A stretch of 37,657 bases of DNA from CAYOCE01 sp964402405 (GTDB lineage Bacteria; Pseudomonadota; Alphaproteobacteria; UBA7879), in NCBI GenBank assembly GCA_964402405.1, contig CAYOCE010000008.1:1-37657 (forward strand), read 5' to 3'. Within the stretch, counting starts at the first letter, position 1. Each line of letters opens with the position of its first letter. The position numbers were made by a program, and so were the translations under genes. A model generated the notes under the pieces. It made no database searches and was not told where the DNA came from. It was given only the letters and a program-made list of their open reading frames with translations. This document shows, piece after piece, positions 24,630 through 32,931 of the stretch.

Positions 24630-25238
24630 CTATGGTTTTTCTTTTAAGACGTTGGGAATATTCTTTTTACAGTCCAAAACAAATTGCTGCTGAAAGGCCT
24701 GCATAAATTTTTTCATAAAATTAACCCATAACGATTGGTGAAAACTGACGTTTATATCACTGGTGATAATGACCTCTCGGTACATTTTAGTTGTGGATCC
24801 GCCTTTTTTATAAGCATCGGTATCCATGATTTCGATGGAAACGGCCACGTCTGCCCCGTAACGGCTAGGGCCACCGGTATTTATAAGGCTATAAATTTGG
24901 GATTCGGATCTGATGTGATCTTGGATTACTTTAACATTTTTAATGCGAATGAAGGCCTTGCCTTTTTTGCCTTTTGCCACAAAGGATTTTGCAAACCAGT
25001 TTTCGATGACAGGATGAATATCACTAAATAGGCCCTCAGAATTTCCGGGGGATGGAAGTGTTGGAGAATCTTGGATGACCAATACTTCGGCCACATCTAG
25101 AGGCACGGGAGTTTCTTCAAAATAAACAAGATCTGCTAAATTTTCTTTAGATTCAGGCAGATGTTCGCATTTAACTAGTGCCACCAGCATTACTCCAAAA
25201 AAACCCAAGCGTGCAATGATTTGCAAATGCCTCTTCAT
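24630..25238 (-). CDS. Exported protein of unknown function upstream of rpoH
   Basis: 202 residues with an N-terminal hydrophobic segment (about 9-23) ending LVALVKC. This resembles a lipobox, but Lys before the cysteine is not canonical. The body has strands such as AFIRIKNVKVIQ and ADVAVSIEIMD, with a conserved-looking VNFMKKFMQAFQQQFVLDCKKNIPNVL C-terminus. It directly precedes rpoH (2 bp) and may be an envelope lipoprotein. No function can be assigned. Confidence 0.75.
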   Translation of the reverse strand: MKRHLQIIARLGFFGVMLVALVKCEHLPESKENLADLVYFEETPVPLDVAEVLVIQDSPTLPSPGNSEGLFSDIHPVIENWFAKSFVAKGKKGKAFIRIKNVKVIQDHIRSESQIYSLINTGGPSRYGADVAVSIEIMDTDAYKKGGSTTKMYREVIITSDINVSFHQSLWVNFMKKFMQAFQQQFVLDCKKNIPNVLKEKP

Positions 25239-25277
25239 CTACCTCTCCTAATGACATTGAATAAGAGTAAAAATATC

Positions 25278-26231
25278 TTAATGCACTGTCGCGTTTTTAT
25301 TTTTTAAAATTTCTGAAACGCTTATCTCATACAGGTTACCACAAAATTCACAATTGGAAGCAATAATATTATTCGTTTCCAACTCTAAAATAGTTTTCTC
25401 GTCCAACCCATGCAACACATTCAAAAGCTTGTCCTTGGAACATCTGCATTTTGCTTGAATGGTTTTAGGATCAAAAACCCTAACCTTATCCTCATGAAAC
25501 AATCGATATAATAAAGTATATCCTGAAATATTTTCAGAAAGCAATTCTTGGTCTGTAATACTCAGCAAAAATACATGGGCCCTGTTCCAGGATTCTTCCG
25601 CTTCCTCGATGCTCATTTCGGGTCCCAGAGGGAGTGCCTGTAAAACCATTCCCCCACAATGCCAATGGATTCCTGTCGTATCAGCGGTTGATCCCACAGC
25701 CAGGGTTAGAATGGCCTTAAATTGTTCGGATTGTTCGAAATAATGATTCACACATTTGGCAAGGGTTGATTGGGTTAAGCTAACAATACTTTGGTATCGT
25801 TCCGTAAATTGCCCCTGATCAACGGTGAAATGGAGGGTTCCATTTTGAAGTAGGGCTTGCACAGGATTTTCTTTTAATTCTTCTGGGCTAAGGGCCAAAA
25901 TGCGGGATTCGTCAAATCTTGCATATCCCCTAATAGCCCCTTCTGATGTTAAATCCGCCACCATCAAAGAAACAGGGCCTTCTCCCTGGATCTGAAGGGT
26001 AAAAATACCATCGTACTTCAGCATGGAGGCTAAGATAACTGTTAATCCCAAGAACTCGGCCATCATGGAGGAGACCACCTGGGGGTAGGCCTGCTGATTA
26101 ATGATGGTGGTGATGGAGTCATTTAACTTCACAACTCGTCCCCGAATATCTGAACCCTCCAGCTGAAAGGGCAGGACATAGTCTATTTCTAATTGCGGCA
26201 AAGTGGTATCTGGCTGTTTTTCCATGGGCAT
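25278..26231 (-). CDS. hslO: Redox-regulated chaperone Hsp33
   Basis: Hsp33 is a cytosolic holdase switched on by oxidation of a zinc-binding cysteine tetrad. The tetrad is intact: CRC at 262-264 and CEFC at 294-297 of the 317-residue protein. The N-terminal domain (GRVVKLNDSITTII, LQIQGEGPVSLMVADLT, GYARF) matches the family. The ATG at 26231 has AGGAA 4 nt upstream and is preferred over the in-frame ATG at 26276. It is divergent from the gene at 26376. Confidence 0.95.
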   Translation of the reverse strand: MPMEKQPDTTLPQLEIDYVLPFQLEGSDIRGRVVKLNDSITTIINQQAYPQVVSSMMAEFLGLTVILASMLKYDGIFTLQIQGEGPVSLMVADLTSEGAIRGYARFDESRILALSPEELKENPVQALLQNGTLHFTVDQGQFTERYQSIVSLTQSTLAKCVNHYFEQSEQFKAILTLAVGSTADTTGIHWHCGGMVLQALPLGPEMSIEEAEESWNRAHVFLLSITDQELLSENISGYTLLYRLFHEDKVRVFDPKTIQAKCRCSKDKLLNVLHGLDEKTILELETNNIIASNCEFCGNLYEISVSEILKNKNATVH

Positions 26232-26309
26232 AAAATTCCTTTTGTTTAGTCTAGCGTCAATTGGAGAACGGAGCAATATGTCCAGAGGGGTTTTTTCAAT
26301 TGATATCCC

Positions 26310-26337
26310 TTGAAAATAAAATTTTAAACTCTATATT
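26310..26337 (+). promoter_or_regulatory. Predicted promoter for the gene at 26376
   Basis: TTGAAA (26310-26315) and TATATT (26332-26337) with a 16-nt spacer, 38 nt upstream of the ATG. AAAGGAT before the start provides a modest ribosome site. Confidence 0.5.
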
Positions 26338-26375
26338 AAAAGTCAGAAGTTTTTAAATATAAAAGGATTAAGCAT

Positions 26376-27377
26376 ATGAAAAAGATTATTTATTCTATAC
26401 TAATGTTAAGCTCTCTATCATCCTTTGCTATGGTAGATTCTGAATTAGATCTTTTGGGAGAGAGAAAAACAACAGTTAAGCTGCCTTTTCCCTATCGACA
26501 TAGAAAAAGTGACGATCAATTTGATGTTATTCATCAAGGGGGATTTAAAGCATATGACAGAGATAGCATTCCAGTAAATGGTGATAAAATTGTCGTATTA
26601 GGCCTTCTGCAACCTTGCATTGGTATTTTTCTCACAGATGGGGAGAGGGCTGTGGCTTTTCATGCCCATTTCTCTAATAGTTTAAAGCATCTAGACGAAA
26701 TCACTAGAGCGCACCTTAAGATGGATGACCCTGAAAAAATCAGAGGTATGATTTATTCTGCCACGGGTAGTACTACAGGGTATCCTGAAAAGCTAATGAG
26801 AGAGGTTCACAGCGGAAGAAATCACAAAGAAGAGATAGTTTATATTAGAAATACAATTGCTGACACACTATCTATTGAAAGAAAGCAAATTAAGGCAAAA
26901 CTTATTAAACCTTATAACCCAAATGGAACGCCTTGTAGAGATTTGTTAAGGTATGACCACGCAGAACTATTTATGGGTCTCTCCTTAAGAGAGATTTTTC
27001 ATCCCCAAGAAGGCACAAGTAGCGATTCTTTGCCTTGTTACAATATAGACCCTTGTGCGGAGGATGTATTGAATCTTCAAAGAACTAATATCTCTTTAGA
27101 AGAGTGGACTGATACAAAAGATACAGCAGAACTAAAAAAGCAAGGATACCCTGATGTTATAGCTTTTAGCTCTGATGCTAACTCATCAGCAGAAAAAACA
27201 GTGCTTACTAAAATTCAACATAGAATTTATCAGGGAAGGTTTGATGGAGAGCAAGAAGAGTATTATAGGAATAATTTTGGACTAGAGTCTCTGCAACTTA
27301 TGGAAAGAGAAAAAAATCCATATAGAACCCTGGACTTTTATCCGATTGGCGCTCTAAACCCTTCTTCAAGAAGTTAA
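26376..27377 (+). CDS. Exported protein with a possible CheD/CNF-like glutamine-deamidase core
   Basis: 333 residues with a signal peptide (about 1-18, cleavage near SFA/M). The segment DKIVVLGLLQPCIGIFLTDG with C81, then AVAFHAHFSN with H96 and H98, resembles the Cys-His layout of CheD-type deamidases and the CNF1 toxin domain. There, catalytic Cys and His lie on neighbouring strands 15-17 residues apart. After it come IRGMIYSATGS, HKEEIVYIRNTIADTL and KQIKAKLIKPY, in an order that recalls the CheD GG, GERN and VAEDVGG region. No chemotaxis genes are near, and the signal peptide points to export. The function is inference from pattern only, and catalytic Thr/Ser was not identified. The gene is AT-rich compared with hslO and ends at a good terminator. 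Confidence 0.8.
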   Translation: MKKIIYSILMLSSLSSFAMVDSELDLLGERKTTVKLPFPYRHRKSDDQFDVIHQGGFKAYDRDSIPVNGDKIVVLGLLQPCIGIFLTDGERAVAFHAHFSNSLKHLDEITRAHLKMDDPEKIRGMIYSATGSTTGYPEKLMREVHSGRNHKEEIVYIRNTIADTLSIERKQIKAKLIKPYNPNGTPCRDLLRYDHAELFMGLSLREIFHPQEGTSSDSLPCYNIDPCAEDVLNLQRTNISLEEWTDTKDTAELKKQGYPDVIAFSSDANSSAEKTVLTKIQHRIYQGRFDGEQEEYYRNNFGLESLQLMEREKNPYRTLDFYPIGALNPSSRS

Positions 27378-27410
27378 CTCACATATCTAGCGACTCTTAA
27401 AAATAGATTT

Positions 27411-27466
27411 GGGATTGACGTCTAATATTAAAATTAGATATCAGTCCCTTTATTGTTTTGTGTTTT
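27411..27466 (+). terminator. Rho-independent terminator after the gene at 26376
   Basis: Arms GGGATTGACGTCTAAT (27411-27426) and ATTAGATATCAGTCCC (27433-27448) pair with few mismatches and are followed by a T-rich tract (27449-27466). Confidence 0.7.
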
Positions 27467-27512
27467 TAATATATAATAATCGTATAAATAAAAACTTTGG
27501 GAGAGCTTTCAA

Positions 27513-27881
27513 ATGACTAAAAAATATATATTTTTGTGCGTTGTCTGTAGTTTTGCAGCTATTCCTACAATAGAATCTTTTGGGTGGTTTCATGGACATG
27601 GATTTCATCATCGCGGGTGGTATGGACCTAGGGTGGAAGTGCCGTTGGCTGTGGATCTTGCTGTAGCCGAAGCTCAACCCTCTTATTATCCTTCTCCCTA
27701 TGCTCAGCCGATTATCATGCCTGCCCCATCACCTGCTCCAACGCCACAAGTTATTGTTCTAGAGGGGGCAAATCTGAATCCGCGAAATTATCAAGTTGTC
27801 GCGCAACAACCCGGTCAGCCCATTGTGGTAGCCCCTTATGCGGCGCCTCCAGCTCCTAATCCTCCTCGGACGGTCTCTTGA
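27513..27881 (+). CDS. Small exported Pro-rich protein, paralogue 1
   Basis: 122 residues: signal peptide (about 1-22), then a His/Gly/Trp segment (FGWFHGHGFHHRGWYGP), then a Pro/Ala/Tyr/Gln-rich tail with PTPQVIVLEG. GGGAGAG ribosome site 9-10 nt upstream. Its neighbour at 28088 has the same layout (MTKK start, ARFHWGPWYGAP, PQPQVIVVY). Likely an envelope-associated low-complexity protein; the His cluster could bind metal. Function unknown. Confidence 0.75.
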   Translation: MTKKYIFLCVVCSFAAIPTIESFGWFHGHGFHHRGWYGPRVEVPLAVDLAVAEAQPSYYPSPYAQPIIMPAPSPAPTPQVIVLEGANLNPRNYQVVAQQPGQPIVVAPYAAPPAPNPPRTVS

Positions 27882-27975
27882 CCACCCCGTTGAAAAACGG
27901 GGTCCATGGAGCACTAACGCGGGCAAGACCTTGATTGTAATTCACTCTCCTGGACCCCGGCTTTCGCCGGGATGG
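27881..27975. repeat. Two GC-rich hairpins between the small Pro-rich genes
   Basis: ACCCCG-TTGAAAAA-CGGGGT (27884-27903) lies directly at the stop codon of the first gene, and CCCGGC-TTTC-GCCGGG at 27956-27971. The first matches the hairpin at 32932-32955. They may attenuate transcription between the paralogues. In the remaining gap to 28087, TATAAT near 28034 and AAGGAG before 28088 suggest separate expression of the second gene. Confidence 0.65.
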
Positions 27976-28087
27976 TTTATATACTTTTAATAAAACACTA
28001 TTTGGATTTTCTTGCCTCGGATTTTGGTGTATTATAATAGTAAGATTACGAGAAAAGATTTAGAAAACTCTCAAGGAGAATTCTCAA

Positions 28088-28477
28088 ATGACCAAAAAAT
28101 TTATCATTTTGTTTGCGGCCGGTATGTTAGGGGTTACGCCTATGGGGGAATCCTCTGCTAGGTTTCATTGGGGACCGTGGTATGGGGCGCCTCTGGCAGC
28201 TGGGCTTTTTACTGCAGCGGCTCTGCCTTTGGTGTTAAGGCGGAATGACGAAACTATTTATGTACCTCAATCTTTCTATCAACAGTATAATCAGGCACCT
28301 TCCGTTCAAGCGCCTCAGCCGCAGGTTATTGTCGTGTATGTGCAGGATCCCAATCAACAATATGCTCAGGGGAATGTGCCACAGCCGGCTCAGCCTGTGG
28401 CTGTGTCTTCTTATGCACCCCCTGCAGCTTATGCACCCCCTGCAGCGCCTCCTGCTAATGTTGTTCAAGTTTCTTAG
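28088..28477 (+). CDS. Small exported Pro-rich protein, paralogue 2
   Basis: 129 residues: signal peptide (about 1-24), RFHWGPWYGAP, a hydrophobic stretch (LAAGLFTAAALPLVL), then a Gln/Pro/Ala-rich tail with PQPQVIVVYVQ and repeats of YAPPAA. A strong AAGGAGAA ribosome site precedes the ATG. Paralogue of the gene at 27513. Function unknown. Confidence 0.75.
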   Translation: MTKKFIILFAAGMLGVTPMGESSARFHWGPWYGAPLAAGLFTAAALPLVLRRNDETIYVPQSFYQQYNQAPSVQAPQPQVIVVYVQDPNQQYAQGNVPQPAQPVAVSSYAPPAAYAPPAAPPANVVQVS

Positions 28478-28568
28478 ATCCCTAAGCTTTTAGGAAATGC
28501 AGATAAGGCCTTTACATAAGGGCTTATTCTGAATAGACTAGCCCCTTAATGATATGAAGAGAGGGCCT

Positions 28569-28958
28569 ATGAAGACCAATATTTCAACTAAAAACCATGC
28601 CGACGTTACCGAGAAAATGTATCAACTCATTTTGAAAACATTGGAGGATAATAAGGCTGTAGATATGACAACCATTGACCTTAGGGGCAGATCCTCCTTG
28701 GCAGATTTTTTGATCCTTGTATCTGGAACCAGTTCCAGGCATTTGCAATCTTTGGCTGAATATGTGACCGTTGCTCTTAAAAAAGACAAATACCAAATCC
28801 TGGGGACCGAAGGTGCCCAAGGGGGAGATTGGGTTATTTTGGATACGGGCAACATCATTGTGCATTTCTTTAGACCGGAGGTCAGGTCTTTCTACCAATT
28901 GGAAAAAATGTGGGATGTAAACGATGCGGCCGCAGCTGCGTCAACAGAAAATGCTTAG
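28569..28958 (+). CDS. rsfS: Ribosomal silencing factor RsfS
   Basis: RsfS binds ribosomal protein uL14 and blocks subunit joining when nutrients are scarce. Hallmarks are LEDNKAVDMTTIDLRGRSSL, ADFLILVSGTSSRHLQSLAE, GAQGGDWVILDTGNIIVHFF and EVRSFYQLEKMW. I prefer the ATG at 28569 (129 residues, GAGAGG upstream) to one at 28554. rlmH follows 6 bp later, the usual pairing. Confidence 0.95.
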   Translation: MKTNISTKNHADVTEKMYQLILKTLEDNKAVDMTTIDLRGRSSLADFLILVSGTSSRHLQSLAEYVTVALKKDKYQILGTEGAQGGDWVILDTGNIIVHFFRPEVRSFYQLEKMWDVNDAAAAASTENA

Positions 28959-28964
28959 GGTGAA

Positions 28965-29420
28965 ATGCGTATCCTGATTACCGCTGTGGGTCGCCTAAAA
29001 CCAGGGCCCGTTCATGATCTGATCCAAGAGTATATAAAGAGGATTACAAGTCCTATTACCATCAAAGAAGTGGACATTAAAGACACTTTACCAACGATTG
29101 TTAGGCAAAATCAAGAATCCCAGGAACTGTTGAAGGTAATTCCCGAAGCCGCCATCCTGATTGCCCTTGATGAGCATGGAAAGAATATTTCGAGTGCGGA
29201 TCTGGCGTCTTTAATTGAAGACTACCAACAACGTGGAACTCAAACACTGGCCTTTGTCATCGGCGGGGCGGATGGTCACCATCCCAGTTTATTATCCAAA
29301 GCCCATCACACGATTTCTTTTGGGGCGGCGACTTGGCCCCATATGCTGGTGCGGGCGATGCTCGTGGAGCAACTCTATCGTGCCCAACAAATCCAAAAAA
29401 AACATCCCTACCACAAGTAA
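28965..29420 (+). CDS. rlmH: 23S rRNA pseudouridine-1915 N3-methyltransferase RlmH
   Basis: SPOUT methyltransferase, 151 residues, acting on helix 69 of 23S rRNA. MRILITAVGRLKPGP at the start, IALDEHGK, FVIGGADGH (the trefoil-knot SAM site) and HMLVRAMLVEQLYRAQQI are conserved. In operon with rsfS. The C-terminus (HPYHK) matches the family end. Confidence 0.96.
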   Translation: MRILITAVGRLKPGPVHDLIQEYIKRITSPITIKEVDIKDTLPTIVRQNQESQELLKVIPEAAILIALDEHGKNISSADLASLIEDYQQRGTQTLAFVIGGADGHHPSLLSKAHHTISFGAATWPHMLVRAMLVEQLYRAQQIQKKHPYHK

Positions 29421-29442
29421 TCAAACTCATGATAGGGATGTT
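29401..29442 (+). terminator. Inverted repeat across the rlmH stop, possible terminator
   Basis: Perfect 10-bp arms AACATCCCTA (29401-29410) and TAGGGATGTT (29433-29442) separated by 22 nt that include the rlmH stop. There is no T run, so factor-independent termination is uncertain. Confidence 0.35.
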
Positions 29443-29599
29443 ATACTCCTCGGATTTCAAACTGTGGATCGTTAAATTTACTGATCCACGCATTTCATTT
29501 GTGGATCATTACCTACCGGTTCAGGTACCTTCGTCGGGCATGTATGAAGAATACATTATCCCTCCTCGGTCCCTCATTTAACTTCCCACATTTCGAAAT
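29443..29599 (-). repeat. Inverted copy of the tRNA-Leu upstream region
   Basis: A core at 29524-29599 matches, in inverse orientation, 37522-37597 upstream of tRNA-Leu: 74 of 76 bases agree. A second block (29443-29470) resembles 37609-37636. The two blocks are separated here by about 50 bp more than at the tRNA locus, including a small inverted repeat GATCCAC/GTGGATC (29483-29507). No tRNA is present here. The stretch 29421-29641 contains no gene. Confidence 0.85.
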
Positions 29600-29641
29600 C
29601 CGAAAAGTATAGGAATAATCTGATAGATTAATCTATTTCTG

Positions 29642-31409
29642 TTAAAGTTGCGCGGATGCTGCTGATGCTGATGCGTCAGGAGACATCGTTGTATAAGTAG
29701 CATAAGGAGCTGCCTCTATAGCTTTAGAGCTAGTATCAGCAAGCGTGTTCAAGAACCCACTCCACCTCTTCCTGGTGTCCTCAATGCTTAATTGTCTATC
29801 AACAATTTTCCCGTTCTCTACAGTTCTTGTTCTATCTTGCATAAGGGCAACCAATAACTTTAAGGCGTGAAGACCCATACTTTGTTTTTCTCCTTTCTCA
29901 GCCATAAGGGCGAGTTGTTCCATGTTCTTCAAAACAGCGGTTAGACTTTGTCCACTTAAAAGCTCTGGAAATTTTCCATTTAATGTTCTGGCTTGAGCCT
30001 CAATTGCCCGTACAATTGCCTTATCTGTTTGATGCACAACTTGATTGCCATAAAGCTCTTCCAGTCTTTGAGGAATATTATATTTTACGACAGCAGAGGA
30101 AGATGGACCCTCTGGGGTGATCCTCATAGCCTCCTCATAGGAGGGCGGTGGCGTAACGATAGCCATTGGCGCTGCTATCATCCTACTTGTTGCCACATCA
30201 TCACTTATGACTTTCTCAGCGAACATCCTAGGGGCCAAGGCTTTTTTAAAGTTTTGAAACCGACATCCTACTTGTTGCCACATCATCACTTATGACTTTC
30301 TCAGCGAACATCCTAGGGGCCAAGGCTTTTTTAAAGTTTTGAAACCGAGTTAAAAAAGTAATCCATTTGTCATCGATTTGGAAATCTCCTAGCTGATGAA
30401 CCTTAACGAGTGAGCCAGCCTCTGCAGAATCTGGCACAACATCAGTAAAGTTAACAATTTTTCCGTTTTTCCAAATTCTTGTTTTGTCCAAGATGAAGGC
30501 AACAAATAATTTTAGGATGTGATAGGCTGCTTTTTTGTCTTGCTCAGAATACTGAGGATCATTTATTGCGTTCATCCTATCTACTACAGCGCTTACAGTA
30601 GCCGCATCTACACGAAGGGGTTTATCATGATGTAATCTACTAGTATTGGAGATGATTAAATTCACAACCTTTTCATCTGATTGATTTTCAACTTGATGAC
30701 CATAAAGATCCTCTAGTTGTTGTAGTATCTCTCTTAGATCCTCTTGAGAAGAATGCATATGAAATCTTGTACCATTATTCCCCAAAGCAACTTGCTTTGA
30801 AGCGGAATCGTTTGAATTATCAACAGATGCTGGAGCGCTATTATTCATAGGTGCTGCATTATTATCAACAGACGCTTGAACAACAGGTGCAGGTGCATCT
30901 GAAGGCATTGGCATAGCCATGCTCTTTTCTACTCTTAAGAGGTCTATCGCCGCTTTCTTAAATTTAGCCAAAGCTGAACCTCCGTCTGGGGATACGGCGG
31001 CAAATTCAACTGCATTTATGTTTCCTGCGGCTGTTCTTGCTTTAAAGAATGCCTCTAAAGCCAGAGAGTGTTCTTTAGAAACTCCCACTGCATTTTTAGC
31101 GGCTGCGGCAGATGCTGTGGCTCCTGCTTTCATACAGTTTTTTTCTAGTCTTGATTCATTGTTTTTCTCAAAAATATTGAGGGCACAATCAGTAGCTAGC
31201 ACTAGATTTGCACCACAGGCACTTGAGCTACATACAAAACGTTGTCCTTTAAAAATCTTTTGCTTACTTTTCTTAAGTCCATAAGCGCTTTTATAAAGCT
31301 CAGGTACTAGTACCTTCTTTGTGGGAGGCTGTAGCTCAGCAGCGTAAGCTCCATCCAGTGTTACAAGCATTGCAACCATGTGAGAAATAGCTAAGAATTT
31401 TTTATTCAT
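29642..31409 (-). pseudogene. Exported two-domain protein, frameshifted by an 85-bp tandem duplication
   Basis: Two overlapping minus-strand frames (31409 to 30246 and 30289 to 29642) both contain RFQNFKKALAPRMFAEKVIS. Removing one 85-bp copy (30179-30348) joins them into one frame of 560 residues. The product would have a signal peptide (about 1-23, ending GAYA), a Cys-containing N-terminal region, an Ala/Pro/Asn linker, and two related helical domains. These are LQQLEDLYGHQVENQSDEKVV...ILKLFVAFILDKTR and PQRLEELYGNQVVHQTDKAIV...ALKLLVALMQDRTR, each followed by NGKIV. As sequenced, the first frame ends 5 residues after the duplication (SVSKL), losing the second domain. No family was recognised. 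TTGACA promoter and GGGGAG ribosome site are intact. Confidence 0.85.
30179..30348. repeat. 85-bp perfect tandem duplication
   Basis: Copy 1 is 30179-30263 and copy 2 is 30264-30348, identical by eye. 85 is not a multiple of three, so the duplication shifts the reading frame. Identity implies a very recent event, a phase-variable state, or an assembly artefact. Confidence 0.95.
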
Positions 31410-31444
31410 TTTAGACTCCCCTGTAATTTATTTGTTTATTATTT

Positions 31445-31474
31445 ATTGTCACACAAATATTTAATACTTGTCAA
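31445..31474 (-). promoter_or_regulatory. Predicted promoter for the gene at 31409
   Basis: Minus-strand consensus TTGACA (31469-31474) with GACAAT (31445-31450) after 18 nt, about 35 nt upstream of the ATG. The -35 is perfect; the -10 is weak. Confidence 0.5.
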
Positions 31475-31495
31475 TAATTTAATATATTTTACAAA

Positions 31496-32272
31496 TTAGA
31501 ATCTCCATCCCATGCCTATTTTAATAGTACTTGCTGTATATCGTACACTTTGAGTATCAGCATTATCAAATACACCCCCGCCCCCGGATTGGAGATAAGA
31601 CTTGGTTTGCTTCATTATGGCCCCAAAGTTGTAGTTATATTCGATACGCAGAAATAGATCATCGATGGATTTTTCAAATCCAATTCCCAATACACAAACA
31701 GTTTTTATTTGACCATCACTTCTATAAAATGGGGAGGAGGTATAAAAAGAGGTACCAAATCCTGGTGTGAAAACATTGCCAGATATACTTTGGTAGCGCA
31801 AAGAGTCTTGGCTAACTTGCCCTTCGACTTTGATATAGGCCAATGAGGATTCATTGATCAAGGCGCCAAACCGAGGACCCAGACTTAGGACAATACCCCG
31901 ATGATAGGCGGTTGCAAAAGGCCAGTAGGCTCCATCATTGCCTAGAAGAGTTATGGTTTTGGTTTTGGTGGTTGTGGTATTTTCTATGCCAGCCTCTACC
32001 CCCAGGTAATAGGTATTGATAACCCATCCATGTCCCCCGAATAACCCGTAGCTCATCCCCTTGGCTACTTTTCTCTGGGCACTATTAATGTAGGCTGGTA
32101 CGTAGGGTGTGCCACCCCCTGCTACCACTTTATAGCTTTCATATACATTGGTTTTATAGGGTTGGTATACATAACCTACTTGTGCCCCTGCATAAAATCC
32201 TTTGAAGGATGATGCCTCTGCATTTGTCATAAATAGGAGCGTGAGCAGGGGGCCGTATAGAATTTTTTTCAT
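31496..32272 (-). CDS. Outer-membrane beta-barrel protein (opacity/porin-like family)
   Basis: 258 residues from the ATG at 32272; an in-frame ATG at 32317 precedes a non-signal-like extension. A signal peptide (about 1-20, ending AEA) is followed by FKGFYAGAQVGYVYQP, the typical first strand of eight-stranded barrels of this class. Alternating strands and long polar loops follow. The protein ends in IKIGMGWRF, a C-terminal aromatic signal for the BAM complex. Related surface proteins occur in many intracellular alphaproteobacteria. The role is probably surface exposure or adhesion; the ligand is unknown. Confidence 0.85.
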   Translation of the reverse strand: MKKILYGPLLTLLFMTNAEASSFKGFYAGAQVGYVYQPYKTNVYESYKVVAGGGTPYVPAYINSAQRKVAKGMSYGLFGGHGWVINTYYLGVEAGIENTTTTKTKTITLLGNDGAYWPFATAYHRGIVLSLGPRFGALINESSLAYIKVEGQVSQDSLRYQSISGNVFTPGFGTSFYTSSPFYRSDGQIKTVCVLGIGFEKSIDDLFLRIEYNYNFGAIMKQTKSYLQSGGGGVFDNADTQSVRYTASTIKIGMGWRF

Positions 32273-32372
32273 TGTGCCGTTCCCAGTTATAATTTTTAAT
32301 TTCCTATAGTCTAGCACATAAAAATTTTATCCTACAATCTCCTTTTTTAAAATATTTAATCCTGTCGATGTA

Positions 32373-32401
32373 TTGCTTTTGGGGTTTATCCAGCCTAGAA
32401 T
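32373..32401 (+). promoter_or_regulatory. Predicted promoter for the host-attachment-family gene
   Basis: TTGCTT (32373-32378) and TAGAAT (32396-32401) with a 17-nt spacer, 60 nt before the ATG. Moderate match. Confidence 0.35.
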
Positions 32402-32461
32402 GGAATCTAACTTCATTATATAGTTGGATTATTTTAATTAACCTAAGGAAGGGATATCAGG

Positions 32462-32890
32462 ATGCAGAGGAAAAAAATTTGGATGGTGCTAATGGATGAT
32501 AGTAAGGGGCGTTTTATTACTAGGGATCCTGACAGTGGCTCGTTATATCAGTTTCATTGTATGACCCATGATCATCCTTCCGATACTGAACATGGAGATG
32601 ATCGTCCAGGTAGAGACTTTGAAAGCATGGGTGGTGCACGTCATGCCTATGAGCCTAAAACAGACTGGCACACAGCGCAGAAAGAAGTCTTTGTGAAAGA
32701 GGTTCTTGAATATCTTACTAAGGCGAATTCTAACCATGAGTTTGATGAGGTATATGTTTTCGCCCCTCCTAAAATGATAGGATTTTTAAGGAAGGATATG
32801 CCATCACATTTGGCGTCTAAGATTACAAAGGAAATACACAAAGATATTGTTCGCTATACCTTAGAAGAGCTGGAAAACTACGAATTTTAG
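32462..32890 (+). CDS. Host attachment protein family (Host_attach, PF10116-like)
   Basis: 142 residues. The pattern KIWMVLMDDSKGRFI, then DRPGRDFESMGGARHAYEPK with D-W-H, a helix VFVKEVLEYLTKA, the strand EVYVFAPPKMIGFLR and the C-terminal KEIHKDIVRYTLEELENY matches the family once linked to attachment in Agrobacterium. The structure resembles an RNase H/eRF1-like fold and the molecular role is not established; it has no signal peptide. It has an AAGGAAGG ribosome site. Confidence 0.85.
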   Translation: MQRKKIWMVLMDDSKGRFITRDPDSGSLYQFHCMTHDHPSDTEHGDDRPGRDFESMGGARHAYEPKTDWHTAQKEVFVKEVLEYLTKANSNHEFDEVYVFAPPKMIGFLRKDMPSHLASKITKEIHKDIVRYTLEELENYEF

Positions 32891-32931
32891 GAGTATAGGG
32901 AACTAGTTTAAAAGAGTTGAAATTGTTTGAA

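Noticed and set aside
28235..28493. Frames overlapping the second Pro-rich gene on both strands
   Set aside because: They arise from its repetitive codons; only the 28088 frame has a ribosome site and signal peptide.
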